Positions 15,616 to 23,873 of a stretch of 44,051 bases of DNA are shown in pieces. The notes beneath the pieces are model-generated. The model worked only from the letters and a program-made list of their open reading frames with translations. It was not told the DNA's origin and did not search any database. How positions within the stretch are numbered: the stretch's first letter is position 1; every line of letters begins with the position of its first letter. The DNA lies in the NCBI RefSeq assembly GCF_000243315.1, contig NZ_JH597761.1, positions 377,878-421,928 of the forward strand, written 5' to 3'. The translations under genes were made by a program, and so were the position numbers. The DNA comes from Metallosphaera yellowstonensis MK1 (GTDB lineage: Archaea; Thermoproteota; Thermoprotei_A; Sulfolobales; Sulfolobaceae).

Positions 15616-16473
15616 TTAACTAATCATTACGTTCAGTCCTTTGGCGTAGTTCCTTACTATTCTATTAATCTTGGAGCCAGTTAGGACTGGGATTACTCCC
15701 TTATCCTGTCTCTCTTGGAGGATCGCCTTGGTCTTCAGTAAAAGGACGTCCACGTCTTTTGGCTCCGCTCTCATCTTCACCTCTAGGACGTAAATTTTCT
15801 CATTGGTCTCCACAATTGCGTCGACCTCCCCATGTTCCGTCTCATACTTCCTGTAAATATTGAGGATCGCCTGGTTTTCCCTGACTAGACGGTTGATGAA
15901 ATTCGAGATGTAGACCTCTTCCGCCACAAGTCCCAGGTCGCTCCTGGTCGCCTCGACCTTGGAGTCCACCTCCTGGATCTTCCTCTCCAGGTCGGCCTTG
16001 GTGTTGTGGAGATCGTTCCTGGTCGCCTCGACCTTGGAGTCCACCTCCTGGATCTTCCTCTCCAGGTCGGCCTTGGTGTTGTGGAGATCGTTCCTGGTCG
16101 CCTCGACCTTGGAGTCCACCTCCTGGATCTTCATGTCAGAGGCCGAGATCCTCACCTCCAAACCCTCAATTCTCTTGAGTAACTCCTGCCTTATCTTCTC
16201 GTCGTTGGCAAGTAACTCCTCTCTGGTCTTCCTTATTTCATCCCTGAGGTTCCTCTCGACTTCCACTAACCTATCCATTAACCGTCTCTCCAGGTTAGCG
16301 TTCAACTCCGTCAACTTGTTAACCAAGTAAACTACATGATCTCTCAACTGTGTGTTAGCCATGTAGTTAGCTACGATTTGTGTCTCGCTATTAGTCAACT
16401 CCTGTCCCTTCCTTATCTTCTCAATAACTCTCTCCAAGAAGTCCTTGTACCACTTCTCTAGCTCCTCTCCCAT
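15616..16473 (-). CDS. Coiled-coil protein with C-terminal PD-(D/E)XK nuclease-like domain
   Basis: 285 residues. Residues about 50-175 form a long coiled coil containing near-identical copies of a 25-residue unit (QEVDSKVEATRNDLHNTKAD). The C-terminal domain has the restriction-like core EHGEVDAIVETNEKIYVLEVKM (Glu, Asp, then ExK), followed by an alpha/beta segment. This resembles the DUF3782-type proteins common in Sulfolobales, whose function is unknown; nuclease activity is an inference from the core motif. A second, differently built member is at 26240-27121. It is a single gene with an A/T-rich upstream region. Confidence 0.72.
   Translation of the reverse strand: MGEELEKWYKDFLERVIEKIRKGQELTNSETQIVANYMANTQLRDHVVYLVNKLTELNANLERRLMDRLVEVERNLRDEIRKTREELLANDEKIRQELLKRIEGLEVRISASDMKIQEVDSKVEATRNDLHNTKADLERKIQEVDSKVEATRNDLHNTKADLERKIQEVDSKVEATRSDLGLVAEEVYISNFINRLVRENQAILNIYRKYETEHGEVDAIVETNEKIYVLEVKMRAEPKDVDVLLLKTKAILQERQDKGVIPVLTGSKINRIVRNYAKGLNVMIS
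15943..16131 (-). repeat. 75-bp intragenic tandem repeat, about 2.5 copies
   Basis: The segment starting CCTGGTCGCCTCGACCTTGG occurs at 15943, 16018 and 16093. The 75-base copies are almost identical and the third is partial. In protein this adds 25 residues per copy to the coiled coil (two heptads plus one hendecad). The near-identity at DNA level shows recent duplication or gene conversion. Confidence 0.9.
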
Positions 16474-16535
16474 GAGCTAAAATCACCTTCTCTATTTAAA
16501 AATCTTTTAGGACTGGGAGGTTCACGATAGTGAAC

Positions 16536-17255
16536 TCAGGATTCCAAGTTGGCTTTAATGTAATAGTCGAACTCCTCTGGCCTGACCATCTTTACGTTCT
16601 GTAACCTAACGAACTCCTCCTTGTCTTCTATCCTAAAGGCCTTGTTGAACTTCTTCTCGAACCCAACTGTCGATGCGGGTTTACCACTTATTCCGAACCC
16701 GCACACAGAACCTGACGTGTGGGCGGGGTAGACCTCAACGTAGTCCGGTAATTCCTTAAGCTTCTTCAGACTATAGAAAAGTAGCTCCGCCGAGTCCTCT
16801 CCTCCTATGTCGACTCTTCCCACACCTCCAACGAAGAGCGTGTCACCGGTCATCACCATCCACGGCTCTTCTCCCCTCCTGAAGTCCGTCACCAGGAGCG
16901 AGAGACTGTCTGGAGTGTGTCCAGGTGTATGTAAGAACTTTATCTTTACATTACCGGACTTTATCTCCTCCCCTTCTCTAACTCTCTCCACAGGGAATTT
17001 CACCTTAGAGGACTCATGGAGGTATACCCTGGCTCCAGTGAGCTCTGCTAACCTTCTCTTACCTGAGAGGTGATCTGCATGCGTATGAGTATCAATCACA
17101 TACGCTATTTTCATGTTTAATGAGCTTGCAAGTCTCAAGATCTCCTCCACGTCTGAGGCCTTCGGATCAACGACGAAGAGCTCTCCAGCCTGGGTACAGC
17201 CGAACACATAGGTGACGCATCCTCCCTGTTTGGAGATCAACTGCCTGAATATCAA
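16536..17255 (-). CDS. Metallo-beta-lactamase-fold persulfide dioxygenase-like protein (ETHE1 family)
   Basis: 239 residues, TTG start. The metal site motif THTHADHLSG gives H57, H59, D61 and H62; FLHTPGHTPDSLSLL, MTGDTLFVGGVGRVD and EVYPAHTSGSVCG follow. The THTHADHxSG plus GDTLFxGxxGRxD combination is typical of ETHE1-like mononuclear iron persulfide dioxygenases, which oxidise glutathione persulfide or other persulfides to sulfite. Hydroxyacylglutathione hydrolase is the main alternative. The start lies 6 bases after the stop of the TrmB-family gene, so the pair is probably one operon. It fits the sulfur theme of the window: sulfite is also the intermediate between cysH and sulfite reductase. 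Confidence 0.8.
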   Translation of the reverse strand: MIFRQLISKQGGCVTYVFGCTQAGELFVVDPKASDVEEILRLASSLNMKIAYVIDTHTHADHLSGKRRLAELTGARVYLHESSKVKFPVERVREGEEIKSGNVKIKFLHTPGHTPDSLSLLVTDFRRGEEPWMVMTGDTLFVGGVGRVDIGGEDSAELLFYSLKKLKELPDYVEVYPAHTSGSVCGFGISGKPASTVGFEKKFNKAFRIEDKEEFVRLQNVKMVRPEEFDYYIKANLES

Positions 17256-17261
17256 CCCCTA

Positions 17262-17981
17262 TCAGCTTTTACTCTGCCCCAATAGTAATAAGGATTCTTC
17301 ACTTCCAGTGGTTAATTTGTCCCAGACCAGCTGAAAGTGTTCTGTGGAGTGGATCATGCAACCCTCACAACTCTCCACCGTTATATAATCCTCTCCCGTG
17401 AAGATGATGGAGAAGGTCTTATCGACAATGATATATTTGGATCTCACGCCGTTCCAGGCCCTTATCTCCCCAATGATGCCTGAGAGTCTCTCCTTGTCCC
17501 TTTCCTCCACAATCAGGAGGAGTTTGCCCCTGAAACTCTTTAACAGTCTAATTAGCCACTGCGGTATTCCTGGGTAGACCACTCTCAACTCCTTGGCCTG
17601 CTCCACCAACTTCTTGACGAATGCCATCACCTGCCTTCTTCCCTCCACGTGCGTTGACCTCTCGGTCTTGGAGAGCCTCGATCTCTCCTTGATCTCCCCC
17701 TTGACCTCCTCAATTATTCCGGAGAGGTTCTGCTTGAGTTTCTCAAAACTTACCTCAGGATCAATCAGTTTAACCCTCTTGGGTCGACCCTCCACTATCT
17801 CCAGGAAACCCCTGTTGGCCAACCTGACCACGACGTCATAGACCTTCTGGTACGGTACCCCCGATCTCTCGGAGAGTTGTTTCATGGTAGCCACGCAGAG
17901 CTCAACCGACGCCGTGTACACTAACGCCTCATACCGGGAGAACCCTAAGGCCTCCAGTTTGTCTAGAAATTCACCACTCAC
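17262..17981 (-). CDS. TrmB-family transcriptional regulator
   Basis: 239 residues from the GTG at 17981. The longer frame to an ATG at 18023 would start inside the promoter region and abut the divergent gene's ATG, so the GTG is preferred. The N-terminal winged helix (LEALGFSRYEALVYTASV, ATMKQLSERSGVPYQKVYDVVVRLANRGFLE) is typical TrmB. A helical linker follows (EEVKGEIKERSRLSKTERS), then an effector or PLD-like domain with WNGVRSKYIIVDKTFSIIF. A CEGC motif and His in ESCEGCMIHSTEHF could sense a metal or sulfur species. It is divergent from an MFS transporter and upstream of the persulfide dioxygenase-like gene, so those are likely targets. Confidence 0.78.
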   Translation of the reverse strand: MSGEFLDKLEALGFSRYEALVYTASVELCVATMKQLSERSGVPYQKVYDVVVRLANRGFLEIVEGRPKRVKLIDPEVSFEKLKQNLSGIIEEVKGEIKERSRLSKTERSTHVEGRRQVMAFVKKLVEQAKELRVVYPGIPQWLIRLLKSFRGKLLLIVEERDKERLSGIIGEIRAWNGVRSKYIIVDKTFSIIFTGEDYITVESCEGCMIHSTEHFQLVWDKLTTGSEESLLLLGQSKS

Positions 17982-18000
17982 AGTGAATAAGCAGTATAAA

Positions 18001-18017
18001 CGTTTAAAAATATTTGG
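18001..18017. promoter_or_regulatory. Bidirectional TATA region between the TrmB regulator and an MFS transporter
   Basis: CGTTTAAAAATATTTGG is nearly self-complementary and can act as a TATA box in both directions: about 20-30 bases from the regulator's GTG at 17981, but only 6-20 bases from the transporter's ATG at 18022. The transporter may instead use a box nearer 17990 (GCAGTATAAACG). Confidence 0.4.
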
Positions 18018-18021
18018 TTCC

Positions 18022-19152
18022 ATGAGAATTCAGTTCCTCCTCTTCACTGTCCTTGTGTTCTTCACCGGAGTGTATCTAGGGGAGTTCAGAGTAGCGTATC
18101 CCTTAGAGGCCGCTCACGTCTTTAACTTGGCTGAGCTCTCCCTGGTGATCTTCGGTTTTGGGAAGGGCATAATGAACTTCGCCTCTGGATTCCTCAGCGA
18201 CGTTTATGGTAGGAAGGTGGTTCTGACGTTGGGGTGGCTCATGGCAATTCCTTTGCCTATAGTAGCGTTAATCTTTCACTCCCTACTCCTGGTTGCCCTA
18301 TTGACGATGTTCTTGGCGATCAATCAGGCAATGACGTGGACCACCACAATAACTTCACAGATAGATATCTCGAGGGGAAGAACAGGGTTGGCCGCGGGAG
18401 TAAATGAGGCCTCCGGATACGCAGGAGTGACGATGGGTAGCTTGATCGCTGGCTACCTCCTCTCCGTGAACGTATCTCCGTATATTCTGATGGGAGGAGT
18501 TGCGACAACGTCGTTCCTTCTATCCTTCGTGGGCGCTAGAGAGACTAGACCGGTGATGCGGAGTGGGAAAACACGATCTTTAGCAAGAGGCGAAAAAGTC
18601 CTTGAACCCAGCGTCGTCCTGGGACTTGGGGGACTCCTTGAGAAGTTTGTGGACGCCTTCTTTTGGCTCATAGTGCCCGCTTTCCTTACCTTGAGGGGAG
18701 TCAATCCATTATTAGTGGCTTACGTGGTGGGAACATATGTGGGTGTATGGACGATATTTCAACCGCTCACTGGATACATAAGTGATAGGATGGGGAGAAA
18801 AGTTCTGATATTGGCAGGTTTCTTACTGATGACCTTGGGAATGACACTGTTTATGCTCAATTACTTTGCGTCGGCACTAATATGTGGTGCGGGGATGGCA
18901 ATGGTGTACCCCACCTTAATAGCAGCAGTCAGCGACTATTCTCCCCCTGAGGGGAGGGGGACATCCCTGGGCGTGTATAGACTACTCAGGGACTCAGGAT
19001 ACGGTGTGGCTGGTCTCCTGGGGCTACTCGTTATGAGGGGGGACATCTTCACCTATTCAGAGACTGCCAGTTTAACCCAGCTCGTGGGATTCCTCTCTCT
19101 CATGCTGTGGTTCGCATTGAGGAGTAACGCCGTCAAGAGGACGACGCAGTGA
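18022..19152 (+). CDS. MFS transporter, divergent from the TrmB regulator
   Basis: 376 residues from the ATG at 18022, where the hydrophobic N-terminus RIQFLLFTVLVFFTGVYLGE begins. About twelve transmembrane helices are predictable. The two MFS loop 2-3/8-9 motifs are clear: GFLSDVYGRKVV in the first half and GYISDRMGRKVLI in the second. The substrate is unknown. Context (TrmB regulator, persulfide dioxygenase-like gene) suggests a sulfur compound or organic acid, but that is a guess. There is no operon partner downstream; the gene ends before a miniature element. Confidence 0.82.
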   Translation: MRIQFLLFTVLVFFTGVYLGEFRVAYPLEAAHVFNLAELSLVIFGFGKGIMNFASGFLSDVYGRKVVLTLGWLMAIPLPIVALIFHSLLLVALLTMFLAINQAMTWTTTITSQIDISRGRTGLAAGVNEASGYAGVTMGSLIAGYLLSVNVSPYILMGGVATTSFLLSFVGARETRPVMRSGKTRSLARGEKVLEPSVVLGLGGLLEKFVDAFFWLIVPAFLTLRGVNPLLVAYVVGTYVGVWTIFQPLTGYISDRMGRKVLILAGFLLMTLGMTLFMLNYFASALICGAGMAMVYPTLIAAVSDYSPPEGRGTSLGVYRLLRDSGYGVAGLLGLLVMRGDIFTYSETASLTQLVGFLSLMLWFALRSNAVKRTTQ

Positions 19153-19294
19153 CGCGTGCGATTAATGACGTAATGAAATCGCTTATCCTCGTAACCTGAA
19201 GGACTAGATGAACCTTTCGAATTCCTTGAGGTCCTCAGTCTGACTTCCTGCCACAAACGGGCCGCATTGAAGCGTGACGGGTATGAGGTAAAAG

Positions 19295-19360
19295 GCGGCA
19301 GTAATTAGATCTCGCCTTGATCTTGAGGTAATGTTTGAGGGAGAGTCCCATCACTACTAG
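19295..19360 (+). mobile_element. Miniature inverted-repeat element (copy d), degenerate
   Basis: GCGGCAGTAATTAGATCTCGCC at the left and GGGAGAGTCCCATCACTACTAG at the right match the 66-base family in length and most positions, with worn termini and no matching 5-base flanks. It lies in the 325-base gap before the RNase HI gene; the rest of the gap holds only that gene's promoter. Confidence 0.6.
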
Positions 19361-19477
19361 GGGACGTTTCTCGTCTTACGTGCCCCCCAAGGGGGGATGT
19401 TCTGGAGATATGGGAACCACATTTCAACCGCTCTGAGTTCTAAAAAATTTTTAGTGAACTAATTGGTATTCTGGATC

Positions 19478-19993
19478 ATGAGCGTCATAGCTTACTTCGA
19501 TGGTCTATGCGAGCCTAAGAATCCACGGGGAATTGCGACCTTCGGCTACGTAATCTATTTGAAAGAAAAGAAATTACGGGGGTACGGTCTGGCGGCTAAG
19601 CCCTTCTCCAAGGACTCCACAAATAACGTGGCAGAGTACATGGGGGTAATATGTCTCATGGAGGAACTCTCCAGACTGAACGTAAGAGGTTCAGTGGTGA
19701 GAGGAGATTCTCAATTAGTCATAAGACAACTCAGGGGAGAGTATAAGGTTAAGGCTCCCAGGATAAGACCCCTCTACGAGAGAGCCTCGGAACTGGCAAG
19801 GAGATTGGAAGTTACCTTTCAGTGGGTTCCCAGGGAAGAAAACGAGGAGGCGGATAAACTGAGCCGAGTGGCTTACGAACTTGTTAGGAAGGGGATAATA
19901 AGATCCGTGGGATGCGGAGAAGTCCACGGCGAGGACGAGAGGGTTCAGGAGGAAATTACCCATGCAGTTGCCGACAGTTTCCATGAGCTGTGA
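19478..19993 (+). CDS. rnhA: Ribonuclease HI
   Basis: 171 residues from the ATG at 19478; an upstream TTG at 19463 is less likely because the TATA-like TAAAAAATTTTTA (19441-19453) is 25-37 bases before the ATG. The four acidic active-site residues are in [27 protein letters not shown] and EEADKLSR, as in the archaeal and Sulfolobus type of RNase HI, which degrades RNA in RNA/DNA hybrids. The C-terminal 30 residues ([21 protein letters not shown]) extend past the usual fold. An IS607 fragment follows almost immediately. Confidence 0.88.
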   Translation: MSVIAYFDGLCEPKNPRGIATFGYVIYLKEKKLRGYGLAAKPFSKDSTNNVAEYMGVICLMEELSRLNVRGSVVRGDSQLVIRQLRGEYKVKAPRIRPLYERASELARRLEVTFQWVPREENEEADKLSRVAYELVRKGIIRSVGCGEVHGEDERVQEEITHAVADSFHEL

Positions 19994-20027
19994 ATTTTAT
20001 GTGCCTTGAGTTAAACGAGGTGGCCCA

Positions 20028-20377
20028 TGATTACTTTTGATACTTCGTTATTCAGAATCATTCTTAATAATTTGACGAATCCTTTCCTCTTCATGTTTAA
20101 TGAAGATCCCACGTCAGTTATCACCTTCGTATTCCTTAACGTTCTCCTCTAGGTATTTAACCTGGTCTACCAAGTCGTCCTTTCGCTCGTTTGATACCCT
20201 AGCGTATAATGCCACTTTCCTCTTTCTAACAATACCCATCAATCTCTCGACATCCTCTTCCCTGAACCTCCACTTCCCGCTCTGTACCACTGGTTTTATG
20301 TAACCCTTCTTAACGTAGCTCTGCAACGTGCGGTAGGACATTCCCAATTCTTGGCACACTTCCTTAGGTTTCAGCAT
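20028..20377 (-). pseudogene. tnpA: IS607 TnpA serine recombinase, truncated and frameshifted
   Basis: It starts MLKPKEVCQELGMSYRTLQSYV (ATG at 20377), equivalent to the start of the other copy, with the HTH and KVALYARVSN catalytic start intact. It stops after GDN at 20114. The +1 frame continues VITDVGSSLNMKRKGFVKLLRMILNNEVSKVI and is then cut off. The frame break is at the same base as in the 13.7-kb copy, although the sequences just before it differ. Confidence 0.83.
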
Positions 20378-20442
20378 CATAATTAAACTCACAGACAAAA
20401 TGTATAAACTTCACGGTTTGTCGGAAACTGTTGTCAACGGCC
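20028..20442 (-). mobile_element. IS607 remnant (left end plus part of tnpA)
   Basis: Sequence from CGGTTTGTCGGAAACTGTTG (20413-20432) through the tnpA N-terminus matches the element at 12130-14045 at most positions, then stops at about 20028, shortly after the RNase HI gene. No tnpB or right end is present. The left end reaches the stop codon of the B12-type radical SAM gene. Confidence 0.82.
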
Positions 20443-22041
20443 TCAAGAGTTCTTGAAACTCAACTTGGTCAGCCAATAGACCGACTTGAGCACTCCCAAG
20501 GTGTTATTGAGGCTAACTGCGGAGAAATCCAAGGACTTTTTGCCCTTACTCTCCTTAAGCTCGAGGAATATCTGGTCTATGGAGTCGAAGACCTTCTCTA
20601 TCATGGTCCTAACTATCTTCCTCACTATGCTGTTGGGTATTCCGTTGGTGAGGATGGGAGACAACTTTTTCGTCACCTTAATGTTGTGATGCCAGCTAAC
20701 GTAGAGGAGATCCCAATACCTAGACGGGAGCCTCTCGGCGTACGGGAAGGGATTCTCCCTTATCCTAGTGGTAGAGATTGGGATTACGGGGAGCGGGAAC
20801 ACCCACGCGGTGAAATCGTGGTCCACTATCTTTTGCACAAGTTCTATGGAGTCCTCTACGTCTTCGTTGGTCTCCTCAGGGTACCCTATGGTCATGGTAT
20901 AACACGGGTAGATGTAGTTGTCGTTCATGATCGCGGTGGCGTCGATTATCACATCATCCCACTCCATAGGTGACCAAGGAAACGCCTTGGCTCTCATATA
21001 TTTCTCAAATATCTTCACGCTACCAGTCTCAAGTCCCACAACCGGAGCCACAGCCCTGTCGAAGTTGTAACCCACTATCTCTGCCATGGCCCTCACGGTA
21101 CCTGGACTCTCCCTGACTGCAGGTGCAGATATGTGGGGCCACCATATACCGTCAACACCCATGGCCATGACTTCGCTGAAAAGTCTGACTACAGCTTCCT
21201 TGTTGGTTCTAAGTTTCCTGGAACCGTAGAGGAGGACGTCATCCGTTATGAACTCCACCCTCCTCATCCCTCCAACCTTCAAGTTCACCTCAACTTCACT
21301 CTTTATCACGTCCAAGGGGATGGATCGGAAAGTCTCAGGCGTGATCGAGCAGAACTGACACCCCCTAGGACAACCCCTCGTTATCTGTACCTCCCCGAGC
21401 CTTGCAGGATTAATGATGGGAGGTATCTCCTCAACCTTGGGATCCCTTCCCCTTATCACTGTCGGCAAGTCCCCTCCCTCAATTATCTGCCTTGCTACCT
21501 CTGGAAAGGTGACCTCTCCCTCCCCCAAAAATATGTGGTCCACCCAAACTGGTCTGTCTCTCACTAGCTCCCACGCCCCTGGACCTCCCACTATCACCTT
21601 AAGGTTAGGTCTCCTCCTCTTAATCGTCGAGACCTTCTCCCCCAGTTCTCTAAAGAACCTGGCAGTCCAGGTCTCTCCTCCCCCAAACAAAAAGGTCAAC
21701 TTAAATGATACTGGGTCTAGGCCGTAGGGATCATGTGCAGTGATCCCCAGTATCTTGGTCTCGTCCTTTACATGAGCCTCAAGGACCTCTGGAGGGATAA
21801 CCGAGACCTGAAAACCCTTGTTGACAAGTGCCGCCTCTAGCTTCCTCAGGGCATAAGGTGCAATGATCGCTCCTCCGTCAGGATCAACCTTAACTGGAGG
21901 CGTGAAGAACTTATCCATGAAGAGTCTCGGTACTAGCCTGGAGGGCATGCAGGCAACGTATCCTAAGACGCTGGATCCCCCATAGTCGGTGAAGGAACCC
22001 CTATCCGCGGTCAGAACTATCTGAGGTTCCCTTTCAGTCAT
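20443..22041 (-). CDS. B12-binding-type radical SAM enzyme
   Basis: 532 residues. The N-terminal half has a Rossmann-like cobalamin-binding layout (ILGITAHDPYG, VIVGGPGAWEL, WVDHIFLGEGEVTFPEVARQI). The radical SAM motif is C224-x3-C228-x2-C231 (TRGCPRGCQFCS), followed by RRVEFITDDVLLYG, VGLETGS and TMTIGYPEETNEDV. In Sulfolobales this architecture includes enzymes modifying tetraether lipids, such as the GDGT ring synthases GrsA/GrsB and the calditol synthase, as well as methylthiotransferase-like proteins. I cannot pick among them by eye. It follows the PurM/HypE-like gene by 60 bases on the same strand and may be co-transcribed. The 3' end abuts the IS607 left end, so its last residues may be altered. 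Confidence 0.78.
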   Translation of the reverse strand: MTEREPQIVLTADRGSFTDYGGSSVLGYVACMPSRLVPRLFMDKFFTPPVKVDPDGGAIIAPYALRKLEAALVNKGFQVSVIPPEVLEAHVKDETKILGITAHDPYGLDPVSFKLTFLFGGGETWTARFFRELGEKVSTIKRRRPNLKVIVGGPGAWELVRDRPVWVDHIFLGEGEVTFPEVARQIIEGGDLPTVIRGRDPKVEEIPPIINPARLGEVQITRGCPRGCQFCSITPETFRSIPLDVIKSEVEVNLKVGGMRRVEFITDDVLLYGSRKLRTNKEAVVRLFSEVMAMGVDGIWWPHISAPAVRESPGTVRAMAEIVGYNFDRAVAPVVGLETGSVKIFEKYMRAKAFPWSPMEWDDVIIDATAIMNDNYIYPCYTMTIGYPEETNEDVEDSIELVQKIVDHDFTAWVFPLPVIPISTTRIRENPFPYAERLPSRYWDLLYVSWHHNIKVTKKLSPILTNGIPNSIVRKIVRTMIEKVFDSIDQIFLELKESKGKKSLDFSAVSLNNTLGVLKSVYWLTKLSFKNS

Positions 22042-22101
22042 AACTTAGATTCTTGAGTATCAAGGATAAAAGCGTTTCTTTAAAGTGGCATAAATCGGCA
22101 T

Positions 22102-23103
22102 TCAAATCCTCTTGGCCAGATCAAAGAACGCCCTCCAGAAGGGGTCTTCCTGCGGTCTCTCTATCCTCTTTCCGTCGACGTATACCCCATCCCCTTCCTC
22201 TACCTTCCCTACGATCTCAGCTTCTATTCCCTGCGATACCAATTCGTCCCTTACCTGAACCTTGTCGGTTAGGATTACCATAGTACCCTCGCTTATGGAG
22301 GAGAACGGATCGATACCGACTAGGTTCGTGACTTCCCTGACAGCTTGGTTTATGAATAGCCTGTCACCCTTAATGGTAAGCCTTTTTCCCGTGACCTCAG
22401 ACAATTCCACCAGCGCGTTCCATAGACCACCCTCCGTGGCGTCATGCATCATGTGTACCCCTACCTTGCTGGCTATGAGCCCGTCCTTCCAACAAGACAT
22501 CTTCCAGTACATGTCCATCGCCTCTTTGAACAGGTGTGGAGGAAGTCTCTCCTTGAAGAAGGATGGGTAGAGGTTCACCAAAAGTCCAGTAGCCTCAACG
22601 GCAGGCCCCTTGGTGACTATTACCAAGTCCCCATTCCTCACCTTCCTTGGATGACCCATCTTCTCCATCTCCCCTATTCCCAACATAGTGAAACCTCCAA
22701 CCATGGGGTAGTTCACTCCATCATACCTGCCTGTATGACCTCCAACTACCATGACTCCTATTTCCTTCATGGCCTCGTGAAGACCAATCCACATCTCCTT
22801 GAACTGTTCGTCAGACATGTCTGGAGGTAAGTTGAGGTCAAGTAGTGCATACCTGGGAGGTATTCCTGAGGTCATTACGTCTGAGGCAAGGATGTGGACC
22901 GCAAACCATGCCGCCTTTCTAAAACCGAACTGTGGGACTATGAAGACCGGATCTGTCTTAACCACCATCACCTTCCCTCCCCCCAGATCGATCGCTCCAG
23001 TATCCACTCCGTGGCTCGGGGGAACCACGACCTCAGGTAATCTCTCTCCTAGATTCGGAAATATTACCTCGTCGAACGTCTTCCTGCCGATTTTTCCGAG
23101 CAC
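22102..23103 (-). CDS. AIR synthase (PurM/HypE/SelD-fold) related protein
   Basis: 333 residues, GTG start. The two-domain PurM-like fold is recognisable from [96 protein letters not shown] and [23 protein letters not shown]. Members use ATP to activate a substrate: HypE dehydrates thiocarbamate for hydrogenases, SelD makes selenophosphate. The catalytic Cys/Sec of SelD is absent. No hydrogenase genes are seen, so it belongs to the HypE-like group of unknown function. It lies 37 bases after the HTH-10 regulator gene, in the same direction. Confidence 0.78.
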   Translation of the reverse strand: MLGKIGRKTFDEVIFPNLGERLPEVVVPPSHGVDTGAIDLGGGKVMVVKTDPVFIVPQFGFRKAAWFAVHILASDVMTSGIPPRYALLDLNLPPDMSDEQFKEMWIGLHEAMKEIGVMVVGGHTGRYDGVNYPMVGGFTMLGIGEMEKMGHPRKVRNGDLVIVTKGPAVEATGLLVNLYPSFFKERLPPHLFKEAMDMYWKMSCWKDGLIASKVGVHMMHDATEGGLWNALVELSEVTGKRLTIKGDRLFINQAVREVTNLVGIDPFSSISEGTMVILTDKVQVRDELVSQGIEAEIVGKVEEGDGVYVDGKRIERPQEDPFWRAFFDLAKRI

Positions 23104-23140
23104 GGGAGAAGTTATACCGATTAGGATAAAACGCTATCCC

Positions 23141-23752
23141 TCAATCCAAAACGTAATCTGAGACATACTTCAATATCTTCTTCTGAGCATTCCTCCAGTG
23201 ATAGAGGAAAGTGACCTTGCTCAGGTTCAGCATTCTGGCCAGTTCCTCAGCATTAACCTCCCTGGGGTAGTCTATGTAACCGCGTGATATTGCCACCTTA
23301 AGTACCCTCCTCTCCATCTCGGTTAGGTTAGGGAAAGAGGGAAGGTAATCCTCAACTCTCATGTCCACAACCCTTCCCAGGGATGAAATCTCCCTCCTCA
23401 GCTCTGAGAGGGCATTCTTACCGGCCACAAACGACCAGACTTCCCTTCCCCCGACGTTGTAATTCCCCAAGATCAAGACCTCCCTGCTGTAAAGCAGGCC
23501 AGCCACAGACCCCTCATATACGTTAAGGAAGTCCACTATGACTTCACCCCTTGAGGAATAGACCTTATTGACCCTCTTCACTGTTGGTTCCCTGGCCATC
23601 CGTTCAGCCAGGTTGGGCTCTGAAGATAGGATCCAGCTTCTCAGATAACCCTTGTCCGGATAAACCTCAAGGTTAATTGTCCTGACCGTCTCATTGGAGG
23701 ATTCAGTCCAACAGCCCTCATGTTCCAATGTCAAGTTCACTTTCTTCAACAT
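23141..23752 (-). CDS. HTH-10 (Bat-like) transcriptional regulator
   Basis: 203 residues. The C-terminal helix-turn-helix (LTEMERRVLKVAISRGYIDYPREVNAEELARMLNLSKVTFLYHWRNAQKKIL) is typical of PF04967-type archaeal regulators. The N-terminal 140 residues form the usual sensor region with beta strands and a Cys at position 14. It diverges from the aromatic-type MFS transporter gene across a 121-base A/T-rich spacer containing a perfect 14-base palindrome. It is therefore a good candidate to control the 24-30 kb catabolic genes. It may also lead a unit with the PurM-like and radical SAM genes. Confidence 0.82.
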   Translation of the reverse strand: MLKKVNLTLEHEGCWTESSNETVRTINLEVYPDKGYLRSWILSSEPNLAERMAREPTVKRVNKVYSSRGEVIVDFLNVYEGSVAGLLYSREVLILGNYNVGGREVWSFVAGKNALSELRREISSLGRVVDMRVEDYLPSFPNLTEMERRVLKVAISRGYIDYPREVNAEELARMLNLSKVTFLYHWRNAQKKILKYVSDYVLD

Positions 23753-23822
23753 CCTTTAACATCACTATATAGTACTGCTTATACTCTAATATGTTTAACA
23801 CCTTATGAAATATGTAACACCA

Positions 23823-23836
23823 TTAAACTAGTTTAA
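23823..23836. promoter_or_regulatory. Palindromic operator candidate TTAAACTAGTTTAA
   Basis: This perfect 14-base palindrome lies between the divergent HTH-10 regulator and MFS transporter genes. It abuts the TATA-like TTTAATATAATATAG (23832-23846) of the transporter promoter. That position would suit a repressor blocking TBP/TFB. Palindromic A/T-rich sites also arise by chance. Confidence 0.45.
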
Positions 23837-23873
23837 TATAATATAGATTAATTACTGTTTTAAATGTTTAGAT

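Noticed and set aside
15959-16330. Plus-strand frame with repeats, 123 residues
   Set aside because: It is the shadow of the 75-bp repeats in the coiled-coil gene on the other strand.
22102-23103. Selenophosphate synthetase (SelD)
   Set aside because: No catalytic Cys/Sec and Lys motif at the N-terminus; the pattern is HypE/PurM-like.
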